A stretch of DNA of 64,000 nt, from the NCBI GenBank assembly GCA_050789255.1, contig JBOZRQ010000052.1, positions 1-64,000 on the forward strand. The letters run 5' to 3'. The DNA comes from JBOZRQ01 sp050789255. GTDB lineage: Bacteria > Bacillota > Sulfobacillia > Symbiobacteriales > Symbiobacteriaceae. The notes beneath the pieces are model-generated. The model had not been told where the DNA came from, did no database searches, and was given only the letters and a program-made list of their open reading frames with translations. Position 1 is the stretch's first letter, and every line of letters begins with the position of its first letter. Made by a program: the position numbers and the translations under genes. This document shows, piece by piece, positions 25,390 to 33,018 of the stretch.

Positions 25390-25804
25390 AGCAGAACCCC
25401 CCAGCGGGCCAGCTTGGCGACAAGGCGGTCGGAGGGCTCCCGTTCCTGCCAGAAGTCCCCGACGACCTCCGTCTCGGTCACCGATTCCGGAATGAAGCGG
25501 AACAGGGTGCGCAGGACGGGGTTGCCGTCCTTAAACCCCTCGATCTCGCTGATCATGGTGATCTTGCGGGTGCCGTCGGCCAGGCGCTCGATGTAGGCGA
25601 CCACGTCGACCGCTTCGGCCAGGTAGCGGAGTAGATCGGTATGGTCGATCTGCAGGCGGGCATGGAGGATGGCCAGCGACAGCCGGTCAAAGAGCCGGGC
25701 GGGCGACTGCGCATGGACCGTGGAGGCTCCGGGATGGCCCGTCGCCATCGCCATCAGCAGTTGGAGCGCCTCAGGTCCCAGCACCTCGCCCACTACGATG
25801 TAGT
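25386..25804 (-). pseudogene. tadA: tadA/cpaF fragment 3 (C-terminal), interrupted gene
   Basis: C-terminal 139 codons of the Tad pilus ATPase. The fragment starts at the Walker B region (VGEVLGPEALQLLMAMATGHPGASTVHA) and continues through the C-terminal ATPase domain. It has no start of its own beyond a GTG inside the conserved motif. Upstream it runs straight into recombinase element A at the 11-bp repeat 25794-25804. If element A is deleted the frame continues RPDYIV-VGEVLG, the normal TadA sequence. Its stop overlaps the tadB start. As it stands the fragment cannot hydrolyse ATP. Confidence 0.92.
25794..25804. repeat. Left attachment-site core of element A
   Basis: TACGATGTAGT, identical to the core at 34684-34694. 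On the outer side it continues into the tadA C-terminal codons. Confidence 0.88.
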
Positions 25805-25904
25805 GACAGTAATCTCTGAATCTGGTAGATTATACCTAAGTACAGATTCCCATGAAATCCCAACACCGTCAAGGTATTACCCTATAACAAATCGGGGGAT
25901 GAGG

Positions 25905-27488
25905 ATGCGGCAGAAGTCCATCGATCCCAGCAAGGTAGCGATCTACATCCGCTGGTCCACCGACGACCAGTCCGACGGGACCACGCTGGATGTGCAGCTG
26001 GACGGCTGCAAACACTACCTGCTCAGCCAGGGCTGGGACTACACGGAGGACCTGCTCTTTATCGATGATGGGTACTCGGGCGGCAGCCTCGACCGACCGG
26101 CCATGCGGGAGCTGCGGCAGGCCGTGCAGGCAGGCCGAGTGGACTGCGTGGTCGTCTTCAAGCTGGACAGGCTCTCCCGCAGCGTGGTCGACACCGTCAC
26201 CTTGGTGTTGGAGGAGTGGGACGGGCTCTGCCACGTCAAGAGCGCTCGGGAGCCGATCGACACCACCAACCACGCCGGGAAGATGTTCTTCTACATGCTG
26301 GTCAGCTACGCCGAGTGGGAGCGGGCCGTGATTCGGGAGCGGACCTTCTCGGGCAAGCTGCGGCGCGCCGAAGAGGGGCGCAACCCGGGCTTCAAGCCGC
26401 CGTACGGCTATCAGCCGGGCTTTGTGCCCGACCCGGACGAGGCGCCGGTGGTCCGTCGCATCTACGAGATGTACCGGCGGGGCGCCGGCGTGATCAGCAT
26501 CACCTACAAGCTGAACGGCGAGGGCCTGCGCTTCCGGGGTGGGCGCCTCTGGAACGAGAGCACGGTCAAGAAGATCCTGGAGAACCCGCTTTACTGCGGC
26601 GACCTGCACTACGGGCGCCGCAGCCGCAACCCCGCCCGGGCCAAGCGGAAGGGCGAGTCCTTCTACTTGGTGCAGGCGGAGCCAGCAGTGGTGCGGCGGG
26701 ATGCCGTGCCGGCGATCATCGCCCGGGAGGAGTGGAACGCGGTGCAGGCCGTCCGGGCGACCCGCCCCGGGGTGGCGAAGGGCAGCTCCGGCCGGGCCTT
26801 CTCCAGCCCGCACCTGCTCACCGGCCTGGCCCGGTGCGTCTGCGGCCACGCCATCATCGGGTATAAGGGCGGGGGGAGCAAGGAGTACTACTACCGCTGC
26901 TCGGGCCAACGCAAGAAGGGAAGTGCGGCCTGCGGGTGCGGCTACATCCGGCAGGATCTGGTCAATGAGATCGTCCTGACCAAGCTGCGGTCGGAGTTCG
27001 GCGACCAGGTCGCCCAGGAGCGCTATGCGGAGCGGACCCGGGCAGAGGCGGCGGCGCAGTTGGAGGGCGCCCGCTCAGCCGCGGCCGCCGTGGGCAGGGA
27101 GCTGGCCCGCCTGGAGGAGGCGGAGGCTCGCATTCGCAAGCTGTTCCGGGACGGGGAGCTGACCCTGGAGGAGTTCCGGGAGCAGCGGGCCGACATGGCC
27201 CGGGAAGGGCAGGAGCTGCGGCAACGGGCTGAGCGGCTTGAGCGGGCGGCCGCGGACATTGAGGCCGCCATGGCCGTGGAAGCCCAGACCGCCGAACTGG
27301 CCCGGTCGGTAGGGGATATCCGGCGGCTGGAGGTGGAGCATCAGAAGCAGCTGCTGCGCCACTTTGTGGCCTCGCTCACGCTCTTTCGTGCCCCGGGGAC
27401 CGACGACGTGCTGTGCGATGTGCAGTGGAAATGGGGGGCTACTCGGGCGGCGGAGTCCGGGGAGGTGGCGGTTACCTCGGAGGAGTAA
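25905..27488 (+). CDS. Large serine recombinase of element A
   Basis: A 527-residue site-specific integrase/excisionase. N-terminal resolvase domain with catalytic Ser18 in YIRWSTDDQ, FIDDGYSG and VVFKLDRLSRSV; a recombinase domain (NPGFKPPYGYQPGF, ITYKLNGEGLRFRGGRLWNEST); a zinc beta-ribbon (LARCVCGHAIIGY ... YYRCSGQ ... CGCGYI); then a long coiled coil typical of the large-serine family. GGGGGA lies five bases before the ATG at 25905; an ATG two codons earlier is possible. Placed just inside the left end of the element. It needs no host factor for integration but usually a directionality factor for excision. Confidence 0.95.
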   Translation: MRQKSIDPSKVAIYIRWSTDDQSDGTTLDVQLDGCKHYLLSQGWDYTEDLLFIDDGYSGGSLDRPAMRELRQAVQAGRVDCVVVFKLDRLSRSVVDTVTLVLEEWDGLCHVKSAREPIDTTNHAGKMFFYMLVSYAEWERAVIRERTFSGKLRRAEEGRNPGFKPPYGYQPGFVPDPDEAPVVRRIYEMYRRGAGVISITYKLNGEGLRFRGGRLWNESTVKKILENPLYCGDLHYGRRSRNPARAKRKGESFYLVQAEPAVVRRDAVPAIIAREEWNAVQAVRATRPGVAKGSSGRAFSSPHLLTGLARCVCGHAIIGYKGGGSKEYYYRCSGQRKKGSAACGCGYIRQDLVNEIVLTKLRSEFGDQVAQERYAERTRAEAAAQLEGARSAAAAVGRELARLEEAEARIRKLFRDGELTLEEFREQRADMAREGQELRQRAERLERAAADIEAAMAVEAQTAELARSVGDIRRLEVEHQKQLLRHFVASLTLFRAPGTDDVLCDVQWKWGATRAAESGEVAVTSEE

Positions 27489-27574
27489 TCGCGATTTTCC
27501 AACCAATTGGGACATAAAGCAGGGAGGTCTGTGCGAAAGTTGTAGCGTTAAATCTTTACGAGGAGGCAACACCT

Positions 27575-28108
27575 ATGCCAGCAACCCGCCTGATCCAGGC
27601 CATCGTCGCCGGAGTGGCCGTCATCACCACCGGGACCGGGGTCGCTCCGTTCGTGGACCTCCCGGCGCAAAGAAACACAGCAATCCAGCTTGGGCACGCA
27701 GACTACATGCCGCTGACCGCCGGGCGCCGTCTGACCTACGAGGGCGTGGAAGGGTCCCGCTTCAGCCTCACCTTTGAGCACCCCATGGAGGTCACCTGGT
27801 TTGATGGCACTAAGCGGGAGTTGATACCCGTGCGGGACACCCGCTGCGGGTGCAGGGTGCTGATGCGTCGGGTGGACGGCGAGGTCCGTGCGGTCGGGGC
27901 CTTGGCTGACGGGCGATTGCAGCCCTGGGGCGAGTACATAGTCGTCTTTCCCGGGGCGCTCGCAGGTGCTAGCGCTGAGCCCGTGGAAACACCGGCAGGC
28001 CTCTTTCGGCAGGCCGTGCGGATCGATTTGGGCAAGGGGCCCGTCTGGTTCGCACCGGGTGTTGGCATCGTGAAGACCAACGAGTTTGTGCTGATCTCGC
28101 AGGAATAG
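27575..28108 (+). CDS. Secreted hypothetical protein
   Basis: A 177-residue protein with a signal-peptide-like N-terminus (ATRLIQAIVAGVAVITTGTGVAPF) and a beta-rich mature part (YMPLTAGRRLTYEGVEGSRFSLTFE, GPVWFAPGVGIVKTNEFVLISQ), which resembles the LolA/LppX-like or hypothetical secreted proteins found beside surface systems, without a firm family assignment. A GAGGAGG ribosome site and a strong downstream terminator support it. It is the first gene after the recombinase in element A. Confidence 0.7.
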   Translation: MPATRLIQAIVAGVAVITTGTGVAPFVDLPAQRNTAIQLGHADYMPLTAGRRLTYEGVEGSRFSLTFEHPMEVTWFDGTKRELIPVRDTRCGCRVLMRRVDGEVRAVGALADGRLQPWGEYIVVFPGALAGASAEPVETPAGLFRQAVRIDLGKGPVWFAPGVGIVKTNEFVLISQE

Positions 28109-28111
28109 ACG

Positions 28112-28146
28112 AAGGCCCGGGGCGATCGCCCCGGGCCGTCCTTTTA
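28112..28146 (+). terminator. Terminator
   Basis: A 10-bp stem (GGCCCGGGGC/GCCCCGGGCC) followed by GTCCTTTTA closes the preceding gene; it lies between convergent genes. Confidence 0.85.
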
Positions 28147-28503
28147 CCAGTAGATGTGCCAGTGCCGCCGACCGAAGAGCAGCGAGATGCCCAGGGTGAC
28201 CAGCAGGACCGGCCAGGTGAGCTGGAACCATTCCCGGACCGTGTAGGCTGCCGTGAACCCGCCGTTGGCCAGGATGTGCGTGAGGCCCCAGCCGCCGACC
28301 ACGGCGCCCAGCCCGGCGCCAAAGAGCGAGGGGCGGTGGTGCCCGTGGTGACCATGCAGCAGGCTGCCCCAGATCATCTCCAGGCCGAGCCAGAGCACCA
28401 CGGTGGGCCACAGCGTGAGCCCAAAGTAATAGATGCCGGCCGACTGGAGGAAGAGCAGCGTCCCCAGTGCGATCAGGGTGATCCCGGAAAAGTACTTCTT
28501 CAT
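28144..28503 (-). CDS. LiaI/LiaF-like membrane protein
   Basis: A 119-residue membrane protein with four helices (GITLIALGTLLFLQSAGIYYFGL; LWPTVVLWLGLEMIWGSLL; LGAVVGGWGLTHILANGG; LTWPVLLVTLGISLLFG). The repeated FxxLTLWPxxL and WPVLLVTLGISLL segments are those of the DUF5668/LiaI-type domain found in cell-envelope stress proteins. A His-rich loop HGHHGHH sits between helices 2 and 3, possibly binding metal. Encoded in element A on the minus strand. Confidence 0.8.
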   Translation of the reverse strand: MKKYFSGITLIALGTLLFLQSAGIYYFGLTLWPTVVLWLGLEMIWGSLLHGHHGHHRPSLFGAGLGAVVGGWGLTHILANGGFTAAYTVREWFQLTWPVLLVTLGISLLFGRRHWHIYW

Positions 28504-28616
28504 ACGATGACGCCCTTTCGTGCGGTAGTTTACGGTTCAATCCTACCGCAGGGCCGTCCTTCCTCAAACGTACAGGGGGCTGAATCTGACATCGTACCTG
28601 GGGACGACCCCGGCGC

Positions 28617-30170
28617 CTAGATCCGCCTCTGACCCGCCAGCTCCTTCAGCCGGTCGGCCGTCCGAGCGGCCAGCGCCATGATGGTCAGGGTCGGGTTGTG
28701 CGGGGTGCTGGTGGGGAAGACCGGGGCGCCGGCGACGAACAGATTCGGGATCTCGTGGCACTGCCCGTAGCCGTCGACCACCGAGGTGGACGGGTCGCTC
28801 CCCATGATGCAGCCGCCCATCAGGTGGGCGGTGTCGTCGCCCTGGTAGAGCACCTCGCCGCCGGCGGCTTCGGCGATCTCCCGCAGCTTGGCCAGGCCGC
28901 CCTTGGCCATCCGCTGCTCGTTCTCGCCGTAACTGAAGGTTACCTTGGGCGCCGGCAGGCCGAAGCGGTCCTTCTCGTCGGACAGGGTGACCCGGTTCTG
29001 ATCGTAGGGGAGCACCTCGCCCACGATGGTAAACTTGGCGTAGAAGTTGTAGTCCCGCAGGAGCTCCTGGAGCTGCCGGCCCCAGACCATGTTCTGGACC
29101 GCGATCCCCTTGCCGAACTCCACCGGGCGGAAGCCGTGGGCGTGGATGGTAAAGCCCCTCACCCAGTCGTTGCTGGGGTTGGTGGGCACGAAGTCCTGGC
29201 TCGTGGCCAGCACCGGGGTGCCCTTGTAGGGCCGGATCTCCTGGTCGAAGCGGGCCCACACATCCTGGCTGAGGTGGGTCATCAGCCGCTTGCCGACCAG
29301 GCCGCTCCCGTTGGCCAGGCCGTCCGGGAACTGGGGGCAGGCCGACATCAGTAGCAGCCGGGGCGTCTCGATGGCGAAGGCGGCGAGGATCACCACCCGG
29401 GCCTTCTGCTCATGCTCCTGGCCGTCATGGATGTAGGTGACCCCGCTGACCCGTCCGTCCTTGTCCAGGTTGATCCGGGAGACCATGCAGCCCGGCCGGA
29501 CCTGGGCGCCGTGCTTCTGCGCCCGGGGGATGTAGGTGATCAGGGTGCTGAACTTGGCGTTGACCATGCAGCCCTGCACGCAGAAGCCCCGGTTGGTGCA
29601 GGCCGGGCGCCCGTCGAAGGGGGCGGACAGGATAAAGAGCGGGGTGGGCACCGTCTCGATACCCAGCTTCTCGCAGCCCTGCCGGAAGATCATCGCTGGG
29701 CCGCTCAGCGGGTCCCGAGCCGGGTAGGGATAGGGGGGCCGCTTGGGCGCCCACGGCCAGCTGCGTGGTCCCGAGACGGCGGTCTCCCGCTCGATCTTGT
29801 CGTAGTACGGCGCCAGGTCATCATAGGAGATGGGCCAGTCGGCGCCCACCCCATCTTCGGTGTAGGTCTTGAAGTCGCTCTCACGGAAGCGCAGGGCGAC
29901 CCCGTTGAAGTGGACGGTGCCGCCCCCGACGCCACGCCCTGAGTTGTTCTTGGCGAGCTTCAGCGGGTTAGCGCCCGCAGTGATGCGGGTCTCCCGCCAG
30001 GCCTGGTTCTGGGTGGCCAGCTCGTCGGAGGACCAGTCGTGCTGGGGGTCCCAGTGTTGCCCCGCCTCCAGCACGACCACCGAGAAGCCCGCCTCGGCCA
30101 GTTCAGCGGCCAGCACGCCCCCGGCGGCGCCGGCGCCCACAATGCAGACATCGACCGGATCATTCGCCAT
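28617..30170 (-). CDS. GMC-family oxidoreductase
   Basis: A 517-residue flavoprotein dehydrogenase. The N-terminal DVCIVGAGAAGGVLAAELAEAGFSVVVLEAG is the FAD-binding fold; GRGVGGGTVHFNGVALRF is the flavin-attachment region seen in gluconate/2-keto-gluconate dehydrogenases; a C-terminal GMC domain has AHLMGGCIMGSDPS and the HNPTLTIMALAARTADRL segment. Such enzymes oxidise an alcohol group on a sugar acid or polyol. The neighbouring gene encodes a gluconate-2-dehydrogenase subunit-3-like protein, which supports a membrane-linked sugar or sugar-acid dehydrogenase. No cytochrome c subunit is present. Confidence 0.93.
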   Translation of the reverse strand: MANDPVDVCIVGAGAAGGVLAAELAEAGFSVVVLEAGQHWDPQHDWSSDELATQNQAWRETRITAGANPLKLAKNNSGRGVGGGTVHFNGVALRFRESDFKTYTEDGVGADWPISYDDLAPYYDKIERETAVSGPRSWPWAPKRPPYPYPARDPLSGPAMIFRQGCEKLGIETVPTPLFILSAPFDGRPACTNRGFCVQGCMVNAKFSTLITYIPRAQKHGAQVRPGCMVSRINLDKDGRVSGVTYIHDGQEHEQKARVVILAAFAIETPRLLLMSACPQFPDGLANGSGLVGKRLMTHLSQDVWARFDQEIRPYKGTPVLATSQDFVPTNPSNDWVRGFTIHAHGFRPVEFGKGIAVQNMVWGRQLQELLRDYNFYAKFTIVGEVLPYDQNRVTLSDEKDRFGLPAPKVTFSYGENEQRMAKGGLAKLREIAEAAGGEVLYQGDDTAHLMGGCIMGSDPSTSVVDGYGQCHEIPNLFVAGAPVFPTSTPHNPTLTIMALAARTADRLKELAGQRRI

Positions 30171-30696
30171 GCTGCTTCGCCTCCCACGGGTCGGTCAGGC
30201 CCAGTTCGATGCGGACGTAGCCGCGGGGGTAGGCCGGCCCGCCGTAGCCCATGAACGACCAGACTGGCGGCAGCGAGCAATAGCCGGCGACAGTCTCCTT
30301 GAGCAGCGCCTTGAAGAAGTCCGGATGGTTCTGCTGGATGTAGCGAAGGCGCTCATCCTGCCACTCGGGCGGCTTCCCGGCATAGCCCTCGCCCAGCAGG
30401 GCGACCCCGGCGCGCCAGAACTGGGCCTCCGGGGGCTGCCACTCCGGGCGGAAGCCCTCGCCGGTCCCGTGGGCCAGGGTCCCGTCGATGTGCTCAAGCA
30501 CCTTGTCGACCAGCCAGGAATCATCCTCATTTAGCAGGCGGCTGATGGCGCACCGCAGCGCCGCAGCCTCATCTAACGTAAAGAACTGCGGCGGCTGAAC
30601 CTCGGCCATCCGCTTATCGATGACGTGCCGGGTGTGCTCGTCCCACTCCTCCCGGTGCATCATCACGTCGTAGCCCTTGTACCGGCTTTCGATCAT
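30160..30696 (-). CDS. Gluconate 2-dehydrogenase subunit 3-like protein
   Basis: A 178-residue protein of the gluconate-2-dehydrogenase gamma-subunit type. FFTLDEAAALRCAISRLLNED, GEGYAGKPPEWQDERLRYIQQNHPDFF and WSFMGYGGPAYPRGY are characteristic. In the known enzyme this subunit helps assemble and export the flavoprotein. No Tat signal is visible here. It overlaps the start of the GMC gene and has an AGGGGGAG ribosome site; the gene for a small membrane protein precedes it, so the three form a dehydrogenase unit. Confidence 0.88.
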   Translation of the reverse strand: MIESRYKGYDVMMHREEWDEHTRHVIDKRMAEVQPPQFFTLDEAAALRCAISRLLNEDDSWLVDKVLEHIDGTLAHGTGEGFRPEWQPPEAQFWRAGVALLGEGYAGKPPEWQDERLRYIQQNHPDFFKALLKETVAGYCSLPPVWSFMGYGGPAYPRGYVRIELGLTDPWEAKQHGE

Positions 30697-30708
30697 GAGA
30701 TCTCCCCC

Positions 30709-31101
30709 TTACAGGCGCCAGTAGAGGGCCATCAGGCCCAGCAGCGAGAAGGCGCTCAGGGTGAGCGGCAGCACGATGGGCGGCCCGGTCAGCACGTTCT
30801 GCATCACAAAGCCGCCGATGCGCTGGCGGATGCCCCGGGCGTGCATGGTGAAGCCCCCCAGGCCCGCGAACGCCTCGATCCAGAGGATCCAGGTGACTAC
30901 CGTGCGCATTGCCACCGAGGGGAAGAAGGCGAACCAGGCCAGGGCGAGGGCGGCCAGCGGGGCGCCGACCACCGGGGTGTACATGGTCCAGTGGCGGAAG
31001 TTGCCCCGGTAGTGGAACAGGAAGACCTGCGTCCCGACCAGGGCGAAGGCCAGGGCGGCGAACAGGACGAGCATCCGGTTCAGGGTCCAGGCGGTGAACA
31101 T
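30709..31101 (-). CDS. Small membrane protein linked to the dehydrogenase
   Basis: A 130-residue membrane protein with four helices (MLVLFAALAFALVGTQVFLF; VVGAPLAALALAWFAFF; MRTVVTWILWIEAFAGLGG; LTGPPIVLPLTLSAFSLLGLMAL). It has AGGAGGA upstream and lies 12 bp before the gluconate-dehydrogenase-like gene. No family recognised; it may anchor the dehydrogenase in the membrane or pass electrons to the quinone pool, but no haem ligand pattern is seen. Confidence 0.65.
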   Translation of the reverse strand: MFTAWTLNRMLVLFAALAFALVGTQVFLFHYRGNFRHWTMYTPVVGAPLAALALAWFAFFPSVAMRTVVTWILWIEAFAGLGGFTMHARGIRQRIGGFVMQNVLTGPPIVLPLTLSAFSLLGLMALYWRL

Positions 31102-31154
31102 GCCAATCTCCTCCTGCCCCTAGTGTTGGGTTGGAAGATGGGCCCTATGCAGGT

Positions 31155-31193
31155 GGAACGTTTTGGGCCGGCTGATTGTCTATGGTATAGACA
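31155..31193 (+). promoter_or_regulatory. Candidate autoregulated ECF promoter and dyad
   Basis: GGAAC and GTC elements are separated by 18 bases, the layout of an ECF promoter, directly upstream of the sigma gene. A TGTCTAT-GGT-ATAGACA dyad overlaps the -10-like part (31177-31193). Confidence 0.45.
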
Positions 31194-31224
31194 CGGTGGC
31201 GCCGCCGTGTAGAGGAGGTCCGAC

Positions 31225-31740
31225 ATGCGAGGAACCGACGAGCAGTTTCTCCGCTTGCTCCGGGCGGAGCAGGGAAAGCTGATGCGAATCGCCCGTGCTT
31301 TAGCCGGTCAGGAGGCCGACGCCTGGGATATGGTCCAGGAGGCCACGCTGACCGCTTACGATCGGTTTCGAGAGCTCCGGGGCGGCCCGGAGGCCTTTGG
31401 CCCCTGGGTCCGCCGCATTCTGATCAACAAGGCCAAGAACCTGTTGCGGGCACGCAACCGGACGGTCGTGCTGGATGTGGTGGGCGGATCGGACGAGCCC
31501 GACCCTGCCCCCGGACCGGAGGAGCACCTGGAGAACGCCCAGCTGTGGGATCTGGTGATGGGGCTGGATGAGCATCACCGGCAGGTGCTGGTGCTCCGGT
31601 TTCTGAGCGATCTGCAGGTGGACGAGATGGCCGACCTGCTTGGCGTGCCGGCCGGCACGGTCAAGTCACGGATTCATCGGGCGCTCGGCGCCCTGCGCAA
31701 GCGCCTTGGTGGGGTTGAAAGGAGAGCTGGGGAGTTATGA
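31225..31740 (+). CDS. ECF-type RNA polymerase sigma factor
   Basis: A 171-residue sigma-70 family protein with only regions 2 and 4: DAWDMVQEATLTAYDRFRELRG (region 2) and VLRFLSDLQVDEMADLLGVPAGTVKSRIHRALGALRKRL (region 4, helix-turn-helix). An AGAGGAGG ribosome site is present. Its stop overlaps the start of a DUF4179 protein gene, a usual place for its regulator. An ECF-like promoter pattern upstream suggests autoregulation. It could drive other element genes; no other matching promoter was checked. Confidence 0.93.
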   Translation: MRGTDEQFLRLLRAEQGKLMRIARALAGQEADAWDMVQEATLTAYDRFRELRGGPEAFGPWVRRILINKAKNLLRARNRTVVLDVVGGSDEPDPAPGPEEHLENAQLWDLVMGLDEHHRQVLVLRFLSDLQVDEMADLLGVPAGTVKSRIHRALGALRKRLGGVERRAGEL

Positions 31741-33017
31741 GCCTGGAACATAAGCTGCAAACCGCGGCAGAGCCGTGGCTATCCGAAGAGATTCTGCCAG
31801 CCGAACGGGCGGAGGCGCTGGAGCGGCTGGTGCGCCGGCGGGCGCTTCGCCGCTGGGGCCGACGGTTTGGGGCGGCGGCAGCGGCTGCGGCAGCCGTCAG
31901 CGCAGTCCTCTTCTGGCCCGCGGTGGTATCGGTCGCATCGGGAATCCCGGTGATCGGGCCCTATATCGCCAGGATGGCCAAGTTCGATGAAGGGGCCTCA
32001 TGGGCGGACCAGAAGGGCTACGTCGCGCCTGTGGGCCGGTCTGCGACAGACCAGGGGATTACCTTCCGCGTAGAGAGCGTGCTTGCGGACTCTGCCCGTA
32101 CGGTCTTCTACTTTGTCATCGAGGGGGAAGGCATCAGCGCTGAGCAGGGGCGATTGCGCTTCGAAGACATCCGATTAAACAAGATGGAGAGCCGGATGAG
32201 CACCAGCGGCAGGTGGGAAGTGGATGATGGTCGGATCGTCGGAGAGTACGAGACGGGACCGCTGCCCACCCCGACCTCTGTCGTCGACCTCCAGGTCACA
32301 GAGGTGGGCGCCATCAAGGGTGATTGGCACGTAAGCTTCATGGCGTCGCGCCAGGCGCTGGACAAACTAAGCCGTACCGTGGCGGTGGGCCAGCAACTGA
32401 AGGGGGATGGCTATGACCTGACCGTCACCCGGGTGCTGCTGGCCCCGACCCAGACGGTGGTGGAGGCGAAGGGGAGGCTCTCGAAGGAGACGGAGATTAG
32501 GGAGCCCCAGCTGAGCGTGGACGGTGTGGCGGTCAAGCCGCACGGTATTTCGTCGGATGGCGCTGTCGATGGGACGATCAGCTTCCGCTTCGAGTTCGAC
32601 CGGGTGGATCCGGACACGGCCTCGGAACTGGTGTTCAGCCTGGGCGAGAAGGTGCGCTGGGTCGCCGGCGGCCCCTCGGTGGAGCTGAAGGAGGGCGCCC
32701 GCACGGAATACGGTCGCCTCTGGATGGAGTTCCTTTCGATCCAGACCACCGCCGACGGCAATACCGAGGTGGCCTTCCGGGCTCCCTGGACCGAAGCGAC
32801 CCAGGACGATCTCAAAGATCTGCAAGATTGGGTCGTGCTCGATGGCGCCGGTCGTGAGCACCTGCCGAGGCAGGTCGCCACATCGCCAAACCGCGAGGGG
32901 ACGGCGGTTCATGTGATCACACTGGATGGCAAGGTGGAGAACCTTGTCCGGGCGGAGGCTCGGCAGCACGCCGAGCGTAGCCGGGACGGTGACGTTGTGA
33001 AAATCCCCCTCAAATAG
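31737..33017 (+). CDS. DUF4179-domain transmembrane protein, putative anti-sigma factor
   Basis: A 426-residue protein with a short cytosolic N-terminus (about 45 residues, basic RLVRRRALRRWGRR), one membrane helix (AAAAAAAAVSAVLFWPAVVSVA) and a large outer domain with the DUF4179 layout (ASWADQKGYVAPVGRSATDQGITFRVESVLADSARTVFYFVIEG). DUF4179 proteins typically sit beside ECF sigma factors and are likely membrane anti-sigma factors; here the start codon overlaps the sigma stop. The cytosolic part is short for a zinc-finger anti-sigma and no zinc motif is visible. Confidence 0.82.
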   Translation: MSLEHKLQTAAEPWLSEEILPAERAEALERLVRRRALRRWGRRFGAAAAAAAAVSAVLFWPAVVSVASGIPVIGPYIARMAKFDEGASWADQKGYVAPVGRSATDQGITFRVESVLADSARTVFYFVIEGEGISAEQGRLRFEDIRLNKMESRMSTSGRWEVDDGRIVGEYETGPLPTPTSVVDLQVTEVGAIKGDWHVSFMASRQALDKLSRTVAVGQQLKGDGYDLTVTRVLLAPTQTVVEAKGRLSKETEIREPQLSVDGVAVKPHGISSDGAVDGTISFRFEFDRVDPDTASELVFSLGEKVRWVAGGPSVELKEGARTEYGRLWMEFLSIQTTADGNTEVAFRAPWTEATQDDLKDLQDWVVLDGAGREHLPRQVATSPNREGTAVHVITLDGKVENLVRAEARQHAERSRDGDVVKIPLK

Positions 33018-33018
33018 C

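Noticed and set aside
27575..28108. Calling the secreted protein in element A a transfer or phage gene
   Set aside because: No motif supports it; it looks like a small secreted beta-rich protein of unknown role.
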